Positions 12,537 through 24,000 of a DNA stretch of 64,000 nucleotides are shown piece by piece. Position 1 is the stretch's first letter, and every line of letters begins with the position of its first letter. Origin of the DNA: Xenoacremonium recifei (Eukaryota > Ascomycota > Sordariomycetes > Hypocreales > Nectriaceae); the NCBI GenBank assembly GCA_012184525.1, contig WOFQ01000010.1, positions 682,001-746,000 of the forward strand, given 5' to 3'. A model generated the notes under the pieces. It searched no databases. It was not told where the DNA came from and was given only the letters and a program-made list of their open reading frames with translations. The translations under genes and the position numbers were made by a program.

Positions 12537-14824
12537 ATGGTATCTAACCACGAGTTGGATGCTTGGCATAACCCCATCGCAGTCATCGCCTTCATCGTCA
12601 TTGCTCTTTGTATTGGTCTTCTTATCTTCTCAATCGGAATGATTCATTGCCTGCCGGTGTATTCGTTTGGATTGAAACATCCTCAGTCGGCTCGCCGTCG
12701 TTGCTCGCCAGTCCTGTCACGGAAGTTAGTCCGTCATCAGCGCAATCAGTCAAGAAATAAGGAGGTTAGAATCGAAGCTACTCCAAAGAATATTAAAGAG
12801 TCAAGCAGCAGGACTTTCCATCCCTTCGAAACTGATTACGAACCCTCGGACACGCCACCCGTTATCACCATCCCGCCGTCAATATGGCTACCGTCGAATT
12901 CGAGCCGATTTGCTGCGGACATCGAAAGCCTAGTGGGCAGATAACGCGAGATAAACCCAGTCCGTTACGTATCGTGAAATGTCGAGATACTTCTGGCAGT
13001 GAGAGAGGCACGAGATCAAGCGACGATGATGCCGAGGAGTGGCGTTGGGCGACGCGTCGAAACCCTTCTTTGGTGCTTCCAAAAAGGCAAAGAAGAGAAC
13101 AAATTCAAGAACGACATTCAGCCAGTCCCTTCACATATGGCAAAGATGCTGGCAACGTAGAGTTCATTGAGGAAGATGGGTTAGGCGAAAAGAAAACGCG
13201 GGAGGGCTTGGTTCAGGAGGACAGTCCAATATTAGGACGCCAAGGACTGGCGCCCCCTTATGCCTTAATGGTTAAGAAAACTCGACAAAAGAAACAGCGA
13301 CTTTCGGGGCACGACGGGAGCAGCACGCGCAGCGAATCCCTTGGTCCCCAATCCGTTAATATCGGTCAATCCTCCTGTTCACCGAGGTTCGCACGACCTT
13401 CGATCTACAGCATCCCGGGTCTAGGAAGATGCCCCTTGCCATTTACATTTGAGAGCACTGGAGCAACGCATAATACGCCCATGACGCAGATAGGTCTGCA
13501 TTCGCAAAGGAAGGCTTGTTTACTGGTGCCACATGTGGTAGTCACTCCAGAATTCACTACTCTAACCGCCGAGTCGCAGAGTTTTTGGGCCGCTATCGAA
13601 GTATCTAGTCGACTTTCCGAAGTATCAAATTCAGAGCTGGAAGATGATCACATCATTGGAAGGGAATCATGTGTCAACCATCATCATCAAGGTTTGTGAA
13701 CAGCTGAATAAGCTACCCGCTGGTTGGATAATCGATCACTAATACATAATCAGAGGGCCTTTTTGAATTTGGTTGCCTTTATGATTTGAATATTGAAGTT
13801 CTATCAGCAGGGAGAGCTTCAATTCTTCGAGTAATTCAATATGAAGACTACCCTATGTAGGTACCATGGACTCCCGAGCTAAACATGTGGGAGTAGCATC
13901 GTCGCCGCTGACCGTTGAAGGACAATCTGCACCGGAACGAGCATTCTTCTCCTAGCTCACATCCATGTCCCAGTAGGCAAAGCTCTAAATAAGACCACTA
14001 GCGGGCATTCTCGACAGAATTCCGAAGACTTGATCGAAGATCTGGAGGTGGAGCTAGGTGACATTCAGATTCAGTACATGCACATCCGCATAACCTACTC
14101 ACACTCGGCTTTCCCACACCGAAATAATGCAGATGGCATCAACGGCGTTTCTGCATTACAGACCCGTGTTGAGACGATCGCTACAGCGAGTATCAAGCTC
14201 CATAACAGGTTCTCGCTTTGGTGTCCTCCACCGGCGCCAACTCCTTACCCCCTGCTCCGGCTCATAGAGCGGCATTAGGGAGTCGACCGTGCGAGGGAAG
14301 CGGCGCGGCGCATTGCGAGCTGTTGTGCGACGACGAAAGGATCGGGACTCTGTGTAGAAAGTATTGCCACCAATGGTGTAGAAGCTTTTCCATCGTAGAA
14401 AGCTGAGGGAACGCCTCCAATAGTACCAGTAAGACAAACCAGCCTTCCGAGAAGAGGTGTAGTCTGCGAGCCGGGCTGTAACACGGTTTCAAAGGAGATG
14501 GGATCGGTCACACCGCGTACTGAAGCGTTGGGAGGGACGGGCAGAGGCCCAGAACAATCGAGGGACGGCTCAAGCTCTTCCCATCCACCGCAATCGGCTC
14601 TAGGACCCCAGTCTCCGACAGACACGAGCCACCAAGACAAGTCATTCAGGGGGCGGAGGTCATTGGGGACTGACGTACTCCATGGCCTGCTACCAAGGAT
14701 GTCCGATCTTTCTGTCAATCATCGGGGGCGAGACTCCAGCGGCTCCTGGAGGGTGGGAGGACGTGGCGGACGGTCTAAGACTAGGAAGGATGCTGGGCGA
14801 TGGGGCCGAGGAAGTTGGCTATGA
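12537..14824 (+). pseudogene. conserved fungal gene with two in-frame TAG codons
   Basis: A long coding region whose segments form one protein. It has an N-terminal single membrane span (VIAFIVIALCIGLLIFSIGM), a basic linker, and a block ending FWAAIEVSSRLS. An intron at 13692-13753 and one at 13857-13920 both splice in phase to give EGLFEFGCLYDLNIEVL and then TGTSILLLAHIHVPVG, ITYSHSAFP and SLWCPPPAPTPYPLL. I recall similar blocks in a fungal family often annotated with VWA or ubiquitin-interacting motifs, but cannot name it surely. The frame then meets TAG at 14276-14278 and again at 14396-14398. It nevertheless continues with protein-like sequence (TPPIVPVRQTSLPRRG, KTRKDAGRWGRGSWL) to TGA at 14822-14824. 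The 5' part changes frame near 12861-12944; an intron 12861-12928 would join it in phase but has a weak donor. Either a recent pseudogene, a readthrough gene, or a shortened protein ending at 14278. Confidence 0.6.
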
Positions 14825-14888
14825 GCAAGAGAAACACGGTTATGCATTGTAATTTATCCTCCTTTTAGTCTAAAATACCTATGGGTAT

Positions 14889-15839
14889 CTACTCTAGCTC
14901 GTCCTTCCAGGGAATCGAAACTTGTGCACCTTTCCGTGCCACAGTCTTCGCAGCAGCTCGGTTGGCAGCAGTGACAGCCGATTCGATGTCGAATTCGCCT
15001 CCGGCGGCTGCCACAGCGGCCAAGGCATATGAGCCAACAAAGGTATCGCCAGCAGCCGTGGTGTCCACGACCGTAGTCTTGGTGGCGGGAAGTAAGCAGC
15101 TCTTCCCCGCCTTGTTGACGAAGTAGACGCCACGGCCCCCTAGAGTGATGATGACGTTCTGCACACCCCTTTCAATAAAAAGATCTCCGACGCGCACCAG
15201 CTCACTGTAGTTTTCAAGTGCAGACTCAGTGGTTCCGGATAGAAGAGCGGCCTCAGTCTCGTTAACAACGAGATGGGCCAAGCCCTGATACGCCTCATCG
15301 GGCAATGGCTGAGCGGGCGCCGGGTTGAGGAGGACGGGGACGTTGGCTGTCTTGGCTGCCTTGAGGGCCTGCATAACAGTCTCGAAGGGAATCTCGAGCT
15401 GCATAATAAGCAGGTCGGGCTTGGGATCTGGCAAGGTCTCGAAGTCAGTGGGCTTCAGGGAGTGGTTGGCCTCAGGAGACAAGATGATGCGGTTCTGGCC
15501 ATCTGGCTCATCGACCACAATGATGGCAATCCCCGACTTCTGGTCCTTTCGAACAGCAACTCCTGACACATCCACGCCATATGACTCGAGGCCATCAAGA
15601 AGGACCTTGCCATAGGGGTCATCGCCAACAGCCCCTATCATGGACACATCTGCTGAAGGTGAGGAGAGGTCAGAGGCCCGGGAGAGCTTGCCACAAGCGA
15701 CGGCCTGATTGGCGCCCTTGCCGCCAGCCGAGGTAGTGAATCCATTCGATGTGAGGGTTTCTCCAGGAAGGGGATGGTGGGGGACATAGGACACGAGGTC
15801 CATGTTGAGAGAACCGAGGATGGTGATGCGAGGCGCCAT
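14889..15839 (-). CDS. RBK1: ribokinase
   Basis: PfkB-family sugar kinase that phosphorylates D-ribose to ribose 5-phosphate, feeding nucleotide synthesis and the pentose phosphate pathway in the cytosol. It is an uninterrupted frame of 316 residues, the usual length. Visible signatures are the N-terminal GSLNMDLV, the substrate-site motif TSAGGKGANQAVACGKL (about residues 36-52), the anion-hole and catalytic-base motif TTAAGDTFVGSYALA near residue 265, and the monovalent-cation loop near the C-terminus. The start is supported by the conserved N-terminal strand ITILGSLNMD directly after MAPR. The gene faces the decayed plus-strand gene tail to tail, 64 bp apart. Confidence 0.96.
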   Translation of the reverse strand: MAPRITILGSLNMDLVSYVPHHPLPGETLTSNGFTTSAGGKGANQAVACGKLSRASDLSSPSADVSMIGAVGDDPYGKVLLDGLESYGVDVSGVAVRKDQKSGIAIIVVDEPDGQNRIILSPEANHSLKPTDFETLPDPKPDLLIMQLEIPFETVMQALKAAKTANVPVLLNPAPAQPLPDEAYQGLAHLVVNETEAALLSGTTESALENYSELVRVGDLFIERGVQNVIITLGGRGVYFVNKAGKSCLLPATKTTVVDTTAAGDTFVGSYALAAVAAAGGEFDIESAVTAANRAAAKTVARKGAQVSIPWKDELE

Positions 15840-17278
15840 GGTGTGCGAGTTCTAGTCGATAGCGCTCGCTGGGGGTCCAACAGTAAGGCCGAGAATGCCG
15901 CGCGGGGGTGGATATGACGGGTTTCCTGTGGCTGCAGATGGGCCAAAGAGCCAGTCTCAGCTTGATCTCGGCGAGAAGGAACTGTCTGCTTCGTGTTGAT
16001 GATTCGCGGCGTCACGGCTCGTGGTCGAATGGAAAGATTCGATGTCTGAGTCCGTTGTCGCAGACCCATCACGTGGACCCCGCTCCGATGAAGGTCAACT
16101 TTTTTTTCTTTTATTTGCGCTCTTGCGAATTCGCAGGATTCGCTCAAGCCCGCACGCGTTAGCCTCGCGCACTTATTGCTAGACTGCCGCCACAGAAACC
16201 CATACTGCTGGGCTTTGGTTTGACTTGATCTGAGGGCGGGCTGGTTGCGCACGGCTGGGAGGGCGCAGAGCAGCCGCTCGAAGCCGCGACAATGCACCCC
16301 CAAGGTCTCAAATGCACGACCAACGTGGAGACGACCCAGTTTCTAGAAGGATTCCAGGATTTTCCCTGCGGCTGCACGTGGAGGTCTAAGTACTTGGTAC
16401 TGCCAGGTGCACAGGATAGATGAAGCTGACCCCTTTTTGTACGTATCTGAGGACAAGGGCTCTCTGCCTGTCCCGGCTCTAGCATGTCTGCGCCCATGCT
16501 ATTGGGTCATTTCCAACTTGGCGCTGCCCCTAGACACCCCCAATCCCTCAATATGGAAGAGATGTTGACCTCGTTATCGTCGTGGCCGTCTTCGTTTCTC
16601 GACTTCGACTCCACTGCCAAAGCTAAGGCGGGTGGCTGCTGAGCCGCTGTGGCCTCGAGGCCTGTGGTTTGCCAACGGGCCGCACACTCCTTCGGGCGCC
16701 TGTCAGCCCTTCGAGATAGGTTAGAGGAGGTCTGGTATGGTGGAGGCGTGCATATAAAAGCAGGTTACGGCTGTCATCGTTGTGCAGTCCACTCGGGTCG
16801 TCCCCTTCGTCCTTGAATGGGTGTTCGCTGCCATGATCATCGCGGACTTAGGCTGGCCATTCCCGGGACGACTTTCAGCATGGGGGTCCTCGGGGGTGTC
16901 GGATCGAGGCTCAAGAGATTTGAAATCAAGAAGCCGAGAGTGTTTCTCTCAAGCCATAATCAGTTTAGAGAGATGTGCAGCTTCAGGTTGCTCAAATAAG
17001 AAAATGCCAAAGAAAGCAGTTGACCCATTACCTTTGCCAATCTTAGTAAGTACCTTACTTGACTGCCACGCTCCTTCCTCCCGGTCTATAGGTAGGTACC
17101 TGTACATGTAATCAATTCGTCTAAAAGACGGCAAGAACCCAAGTGAAGCTCCTTCTGGCCCGTCTCGAGCCTTCCAAGTTTGTGCAACCCAAACCTCGAC
17201 TCTTTGGGCAGCGGCAGTGCAATTTTTGTGACTCTATTCTCAACAGGCCTCCTCTTCATCTCCCCTTTTTCCAGTAGG
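15840..17278. other. intergenic, ribokinase to P450
   Basis: This stretch separates the ribokinase start (minus strand) from the P450 start (plus strand), so it should hold both promoters. Open frames inside it lack motifs. A TATA-like box lies at 16753-16759. I see no RNA gene or repeat. Confidence 0.6.
16753..16759 (+). promoter_or_regulatory. TATA-like box
   Basis: A TATAAAA string lies about 525 bp upstream of the chosen P450 start. If used, it would imply a long leader or an unrecognised upstream exon. The assignment rests on the string alone. Confidence 0.25.
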
Positions 17279-19512
17279 ATGCTTTTCTTTTTCTCCTTTA
17301 GCACCCTAATGGGGGTTGGCTTGGGTTTGGTACTCATCGTGTTGATTTCGCGATGTTGGGAACGGCTCGGCCGCCCACCCCTACCTCCTGGGCCTCCATC
17401 AGAGTTCCTCCTTGGACATACCAGAGTGATTCCCCGGGAGAATGCGGCACAAACATACGCAAAATGGGCTAAAGATTACGGTACGTTTGAAAGCTGTGGC
17501 TTTTCTTATCAAGTGCCATTTCGAGGCACTGATGCTCGCAAACCTAGATTCGGATGTCATTCATGTCAAATCTTTCGGCCAGTCCATCATCACGCTTAAT
17601 AGCGTAGCCGCGGCCAGAGACATCCTTGAGAAGAAAGGCTCAAACTTCTGTGATCGACCTAGATTCACTTTGCTTGAGGTGTAAGTCAATTGAAAATCAA
17701 CTGACAGTTCTCGAATCACCATACTCACTTATTCAGAATGGGATGGGGGAAAACTTTGACGTTTCTCCCCTACGGAGAGCGATGGCAGATGCATCGGAAG
17801 TTGCTCCAAACCACATTCAGCAACTCCAACGTTCGCCAATGGCACTCTCTGCAGGCAAAAGAAGCCCATCGGACCATTCTTCACATGATGAAAGATCCTA
17901 GTCATTGGGAAAAATCGCTGAGAAGATTTGCCGTGGCTGTTGTACTGCAAGTGAGCTACGGAACTGAAGTTCCTAGCGATAATGATCCCTACATCCAGAT
18001 CGCCAACGATGCCATGTATGCTACTGGTAATGGGGGTGCGCCCGCAAACAGCATCGTCGATTTGATCCCCCTCGGTGAGACATGCATGCCACTGAACCCA
18101 TCCCAGGAACCTGGTTCACTGATGTCTCATTCTGGATAATAGCCCGTTTTCTTCCTGACTGGCTAGCTCGAGATTGGTCTCTTCGATTTGCTCGTGAATG
18201 GCGATGGGCGATTGAAAAACTTCATAACGTACCATTTGCTGCGGCACAGGCTGAACTCGTAAACCCCTCCCCGTCGCACCTTTTGAGTGCTCTTGCGTGT
18301 CACGCGCCGTCATATATCATTGAACACTGACGTAGCTAGGTCAATTCGGGTGGCAATTCATCCCTAGCCCATCAATTGCTAGAGCAATACCTTTCTAATG
18401 AAGCTCTCGGCCAAGAGCAAGAATGGTCCCTCGAGGACATCAAAGGTGCTGCAGGCGCTGTCTTCATTGCGGGCGCAGACACGGTACGGAAATCGCATTC
18501 CCAGAGCTTTTGGTCGGCTCACTAAACATATGCCGAGTTTCAGACCTGGGCGACTTGTGTCATCTTCATTCTCAACATGGTGCTTCATCCTGAAGTTCAG
18601 AGCAAAGCTCGGCGCGAATTGGATTCAGTCATTGGCACCGATAGGCTGCCCAAGTTCTCCGACCGGAAATCGTTACCATACATCGAACATGTCGTACAGG
18701 AGGTTTACCGGTGCGTGACGGTCGTTTTTGAATTTTTCTCCATTGTCTTGGCCCCAGAGCTAAAGTCTCACAGATGGTCACCGTTGGCGCCACTAGGTAG
18801 GTCTCGCTTCGCCTTGTCCTGTCCATGCCGCACCCTAGGCCTGGTCCTGACGCGGGAACTTCAACAGGGATCCCTCACAAATCACTCCAGGATGACGTAT
18901 ACAAGGGCATGTTCATCCCTAAAGGTTAGTGTCCTCCGACTCCCAGATCGTCGGAAAATGCGAGCTCACGACATTTGGTTGCAGGGTAAATGATGATGAC
19001 AGCCTCACTTTTTATGAATGGCGTGGATCAGGTCTGATAAGCTCCATAGGTCCGTTGTTTACGCCAACGCCCATGCTATGGCTCACGATGAGCGGATATA
19101 TACGTTGCCCCACGACTTCAACCCCGATAGATATGCGCTACAGGTAGACGGTGGCCTAGGCGAACCATTCCCCGTTGGGAACTTCGGGTTTGGGCGACGG
19201 TAGGTAGCGCGAGCGAGACCCTCGCTGCTCCTGGTCTCGAACTGCACCCTGAGTCCCAAGGCTGAAAATTACCGTCGCAGGGTCTGCATCGGCCGATTTC
19301 TTGCCGATAATAGCGTCTGGATCATGGTAGCGACGATGCTCGCCACGTTGGAATTTCACAAGCAGATCGATCAGAACGGAACCCCGATTGAGCCCCAGGT
19401 CATCTTCACCAATGGGGGAACCTGGTATGCCACCTCTTCTGCACACTCCCCTACCTCAACTGGCCCTAGGTCTTCCTCTGGCCTAGATCCAGCTCCACCA
19501 CCCTCCTTGTAA
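17279..19512 (+). CDS. cytochrome P450 (OrdA-like), frame break near 3' end
   Basis: Membrane-anchored heme monooxygenase of the fungal class resembling O-methylsterigmatocystin oxidoreductase; the substrate is unknown. Exons read as 17279-17480, 17548-17680, 17737-18074, 18143-18258, 18340-18483, 18544-18710, 18774-18796, 18868-18924, 19050-19199 and 19281-19512. In order they show an N-terminal anchor, the PPLPPGPP hinge, the C-helix WxxxR (WQMHRK), the I-helix AGADTT, the K-helix ExxR (EVYR), and the heme loop FGFGRRVCIG with its Cys ligand. Every junction is in phase except 18924/19050: the 5' exon ends in phase 1, but the next exon needs phase 2 to read SVVYANAHAMAHDERIY. No other splice pair rescues it, and using the phase-1 frame leads to early stops. 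The tail after VIFTNGG lacks a usual P450 ending. Likely a single-base lesion or assembly error. Confidence 0.8.
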
Positions 19513-21881
19513 AGCAGACTACTTCTGACATATGCTCAAAGTCATCCGAAGCACTTCGATTGCTCAGTGAGGCCCAGGTCCCTCAAGTGTCAGGCGCTCA
19601 TTGCAGCCGACACCCCTCTTTGAACCCGGCGCCCACGCGGATGGGGAAGTTGATTTCCGTGTTCGACGAGGCGGGTCTTAATTATTAATATTCGAATTAA
19701 TGGGGGTTTATAGAATCAAATTTCTCCGTCTCGCAGCTATGGACTAAAGCTTCCGTCACAGGCTGTAGATTTTGCGACGAGGGCTGAGCTGCCTGTTGCC
19801 ACTATGATTTGGGTCTGCCCCCCTCGGGTAGATGGGATCTAGTTTCTATTGGGGCTGACTATTCAACTAGGCCGGTGCTCATGAAATGGAGTGCTCCAGC
19901 GACGTGAGCATCGCCATGTAGCCACTCCAGAGACTAGTGTGGGCACTCGTCAATATGCAAAACTTGACCCCTGGTCACATTAGATTGCTGGACTGCCAGC
20001 GCAACTAGCTGGAACTGGCAGGACGACCCGGTCCTCTCGGTGGTGACATTATTGCCCAAAGCCAAGGAGGCCGGTTGCTGGATCTCAGAGAATGGGCACG
20101 GCTCAATTTGCTCCTGAAGATGGACAGCATCATAGCAACGGACACTTCAACGGAAAACCCTCGGGGTTCACCCACCCATCCATGCAACTGATAAAGATGG
20201 GATACATGGCTCATGAGCGGTAATTTTAGCTCCCGAGCACTAGAACGACATCATTTGTTGATCGGCATGAAGGATTGGCACTGCGTTACGACCGCTGGAA
20301 GCGCTGTGCATGAACGAACAGCTACTTGCCTGGCAACGAGGCTTTCCCAGACTATAACTTTCGACAGTAGAGCCCAACGCTCGCATGGGGGTAAATCGCG
20401 CAGAGGACGGATTGCAGGTTATCATGGCCTGGACGACTCTGTTGATGGTCTACACAGCCAGTCAACAGCCAACAGCAGAAGCCTGACATTCTCTTCCGCA
20501 CTCCTGTCCACCCCTCCAGCAGACATCACCCCTCTCACCCATGGTACATCTTCTCCATTTAAGGGCTAATCACAGAAGGATCCTCTCGGCGACGAAAGCT
20601 GGACCCTGCATCGTTGGGGCTACTCCTAACTGAGGCACGGCACGGCACAGCACGTAACAGGGTTTGCGGGTCTGAGCCTGGGGCTGACTATGGTTGGACC
20701 CGGGGTACGTACTGACGGAGCCTATCTCGGGTTAACACTGTGGAAGTGTTTGACAAGGGGGAAGATCTCTCGTAAGAAGAGATGCTCGTCCAAACGTTGA
20801 GAGACTGTTTCCCCCGAATCTTGAGAATTAATCAAGAGCAATGGGTTTGTAGGGCGAGCGTCCCAACATCCTTCTCCACCCAATGTCCACATGAAAGTGG
20901 TGCACCAATACGGCAGTCTAGATTGGGGAAGACCGGTTTGACTAGAGTCAAGAAACCGGGGGGTGGCTGCTATTGCTTTTGTCCTGTTGTCAATCACGGC
21001 ACCACTCGCCCTGCAGAACATTCCATGAGGAACAGCTCGGGCATCCTGGATGCTCCTCGACGGGGGGATCTGCATCGCCATATTGTTATTTCCTTTACTC
21101 ATTGATCCACAGGACTTAGGCTATAATCTGAGTATCAGCACATAACCCACGCCAATCTAACTGATCAAGGCCACTCACGATGCTTCTAATCTCTATCGAA
21201 GGTGGGTTGGCTTCCCGTTGTATGCAAAGGGTCGGAGCGGGGGGCCCGAGGCCATCGTGACCATTGCCAAGGATCCCTGGGGAAGTGAACTTCTTCGGTG
21301 GAACGCTTATCCATTCAATCAAGCCCTCCCACCCCTCTGAGCTGAATCCTGAACGGCTGTTGTTCGCTAGCGGAAGATTAAAGACGTGAATGGCTGTCCT
21401 GAAAGCAGACTACTGTACCAGAGCCACTCGACCGACAAGCTGCAGCACTATCATATTTCACCGGCATGACAAGTCGAAGGAGTCGTAGTGGTGCAGCAAG
21501 CCTGATTAGGGAACCGGACTGGCGTCAAGAGCAACTTGGCATGATACCAAGCACTGCCAGGAATAGAACCTGTTTTGGGCCCTTGTTGGCACATCACGGC
21601 GACCATAACCGACAAATGAGAGTCCAAGTAGAAAGAAGTGTGATTCGGGTAAGCCGGTCTGCGATTGTCAAAGGGCACACAGTTGGTAGTGCGGCGTAGG
21701 ACCTCCGACGCGCTCTAGACGACCCGTAAGGGAGGGTCGCCAAACCTCTCTAGTACGGTGTCTTGCTTGGCCAGCGACAATCATGGACCGGTCGACGATA
21801 TTTCCATGGGTGTCAATGACTCAACGAAGATAATTCTGTTGACCGGGAAAACTCAGCAATCATTATCTTGTTTTCTTAAGA
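19513..21881. other. 2.4 kb intergenic, no gene seen
   Basis: Between the P450 and the permease, both on the plus strand. An AT-rich spot lies at about 19680-19730. Open frames are short and motif-free. The right end should contain the permease promoter. Confidence 0.55.
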
Positions 21882-23643
21882 ATGGCTTCGAAAGCGACCA
21901 CTGGCATCCCGAACACAGAGGTCGATCCCGACATTGAAAGAAACCAACCTGAGAGCGATACCATAGTTGGACAACCAGTTGTCACTGCAGTGGCAGATGG
22001 CAACACTGTTGACAATGAAAAGCCAATACTTCAGTCGAAATGGCATAGGAGACTAATTGGTGTCGGCGTGGAGGAGAATGGCATCTGGCCTGTCCCTCTC
22101 GAGGAGAGAACTGAGACTCGGTACAACGAATTGTTTACCGTGTTCTTTACATGCCTTCTATGTGTGCTTCCGTAGGTTTCGTGTTGAGAAAAGGATATCG
22201 GGATAGAGGCGAAGTATTGACGAGATACAGGCTGCCAACAGGGGCACTGGGTACAGCGGTGTATGGGCTGAAGTTGCGGGACGTCTCCTTGGTTATTTTG
22301 TTCTTCAACATCGTAACGTGTATTCCGCCGGCCTATATTAGTTTGGGAGGCTATAAAACCGGCATGAGGCAGATGATACAAGCTCGATATGCTTTTGGGT
22401 ACGTCAGCAAAATCCCTCCCCTTCCTTATAATCTTGAAACGTCAACGAGTATGTTGCTGACAAAAAATGGACGTGTAGGCTGTACCTTGGAATATTTCCA
22501 CTTCTTCTCAACGCCGGGACTGTGACCGGATTCACTCTACTTGGGTCGATAATTAGCGGTCAGTCTATTGCGGCGATCAACGAGGGAGCGAATATTAGCA
22601 TCAACGTCGGTATCGGAATAGTCTGCGCCTTGAGTTTCGTCACTGCCCTCCTAGGTTACAAAGCCATCCATACCTGGCAGCGATGGCAATGGATTCCGAG
22701 CTTGATCTCAATTGTGATCGCTGTGGGATGTGGAGGTAAAAACCTCCTGCGACAGGCAGAAGCCGGTCCGGCAACCGTTAAAGGCGTGATCGGCTATGGA
22801 AGCTTGATGGCCGGATATTTCATGACTTTCGGGGGGACTGTAAGTGATTTCACAATCTATCACGACCCAACCAAGGGTTCGAAGTAAGTACCTGATCAGA
22901 ATTAAGTCTCTTGTTCGGCTGCGCGACAAATCTGACATTGGAACAGGTTGAAAGTATTCACCTATGTGTACCTGGGATTATTGACGCCTTCGACGCCGCT
23001 CTTGATTCTTGGGGCCGCGATAGGGGGTGCTCTTCCCAATGTCAATTCCTGGCAGTCTGCCTGGGACAGATATGGCATCGGCGGCGTCCTGGCAGAGATG
23101 CTTCGACCAGCAGGCGGATTCGGAAAGTTTGTATTAGTCGTGTTGGCTCTGAGCGTCGTGGGCAACATGGTCCTCTCCATGTACTCGGTTGCGCTCAATC
23201 TGCAGATGCTACTGCCGATCTTCTCCAGAGTGCCACGATATTTCTTTATCGTGGTTACCATGGCGATCATGGTGCCAATGGCGATTTATGCGGCGAAGGA
23301 GTGGGAGCAGTCTCTCGAGAACTTTCTGGCCGCCACTGGGTACTGGGCCGGGTGTTTCGATGCGGTCATGATTGAAGAGTTCGTGCTGTTCCGCGGGAGG
23401 AGTTTTTCCTCATATGATCCAAAGATCTGGAACAAGCGACGGCGCCTCCCTTCAGGCCTGGCTGCAATCGGTGCTTCCCTCGTCAGCTTAACTCTGATGG
23501 TGCCAGGGATGGACACCACATGGTATAGCGGGCCAATCGCTCGACGGATCGGTGATATCGGGTTCGAGTCGGCCTTCTTTGTCACGGCACTGGCATATTA
23601 TCCACTGCGTAAGCTTGAGATACACTGGCAAGGCCGAATCTAA
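21882..23643 (+). CDS. NCS1 purine-cytosine permease (FCY2-like)
   Basis: Plasma-membrane proton symporter of the nucleobase:cation symporter-1 family, related to yeast Fcy2 and Aspergillus FcyB, importing cytosine, adenine, guanine or hypoxanthine (substrate inferred from family). Exons 21882-22171, 22231-22398, 22479-22883 and 22947-23643 give 519 residues, the family length. It has a hydrophilic N-terminus of about 70 residues, then about 12 helices. Recognisable blocks are RYNELFTVFF, the loop LFFNIVTCIPPAYISLGGYKTG, RQMIQARYAFG, the helix with FMTFGGTVSDFTIYH, and LENFLAATGYWAGCFDAVMIEEF near the C-terminus. All three introns are in phase. No linked purine catabolism gene lies in the window; ribokinase, 6 kb upstream, is only loosely related. 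Confidence 0.93.
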
Positions 23644-24000
23644 GGTGAGATGGGGCTGCGCAGACGAACTTGCAACGCTGCGGGAGGGCACACAAGAGTG
23701 GTCTTGAAGACGAAGGGCACTCGTGACGAATACGACGACTCGATGGGCATCGAAATCAAGTTTGGCAGCGGGCGGGTTGACGGCGGGAATGCGCACGCAG
23801 GAAAGCCATTTAAGGATGCTGATGCGATGGAAACATAGTCGGAACTTGAGAGGAACAGGCCAGATTGATTATGAGCATGATCTAGGACAATTCGGCAAAT
23901 AAGAAATTGAACAGCAGGCCACAGCGTGCGTTCTAAAATGCGCATCAGGTGGTGATCTAATATGTATTTCATAAAAAGCGGAGGGCAGCTTCAATAGACA

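Noticed and set aside
14275..14718. A 147-codon minus-strand frame that looks protein-like
   Set aside because: It is antisense to the plus-strand conserved gene that continues through the same bases, and it has no motif or start context.
14889..23643. Secondary-metabolite cluster around the P450
   Set aside because: Only one P450 plus ribokinase and a nucleobase permease; no backbone synthase, tailoring set or cluster regulator.
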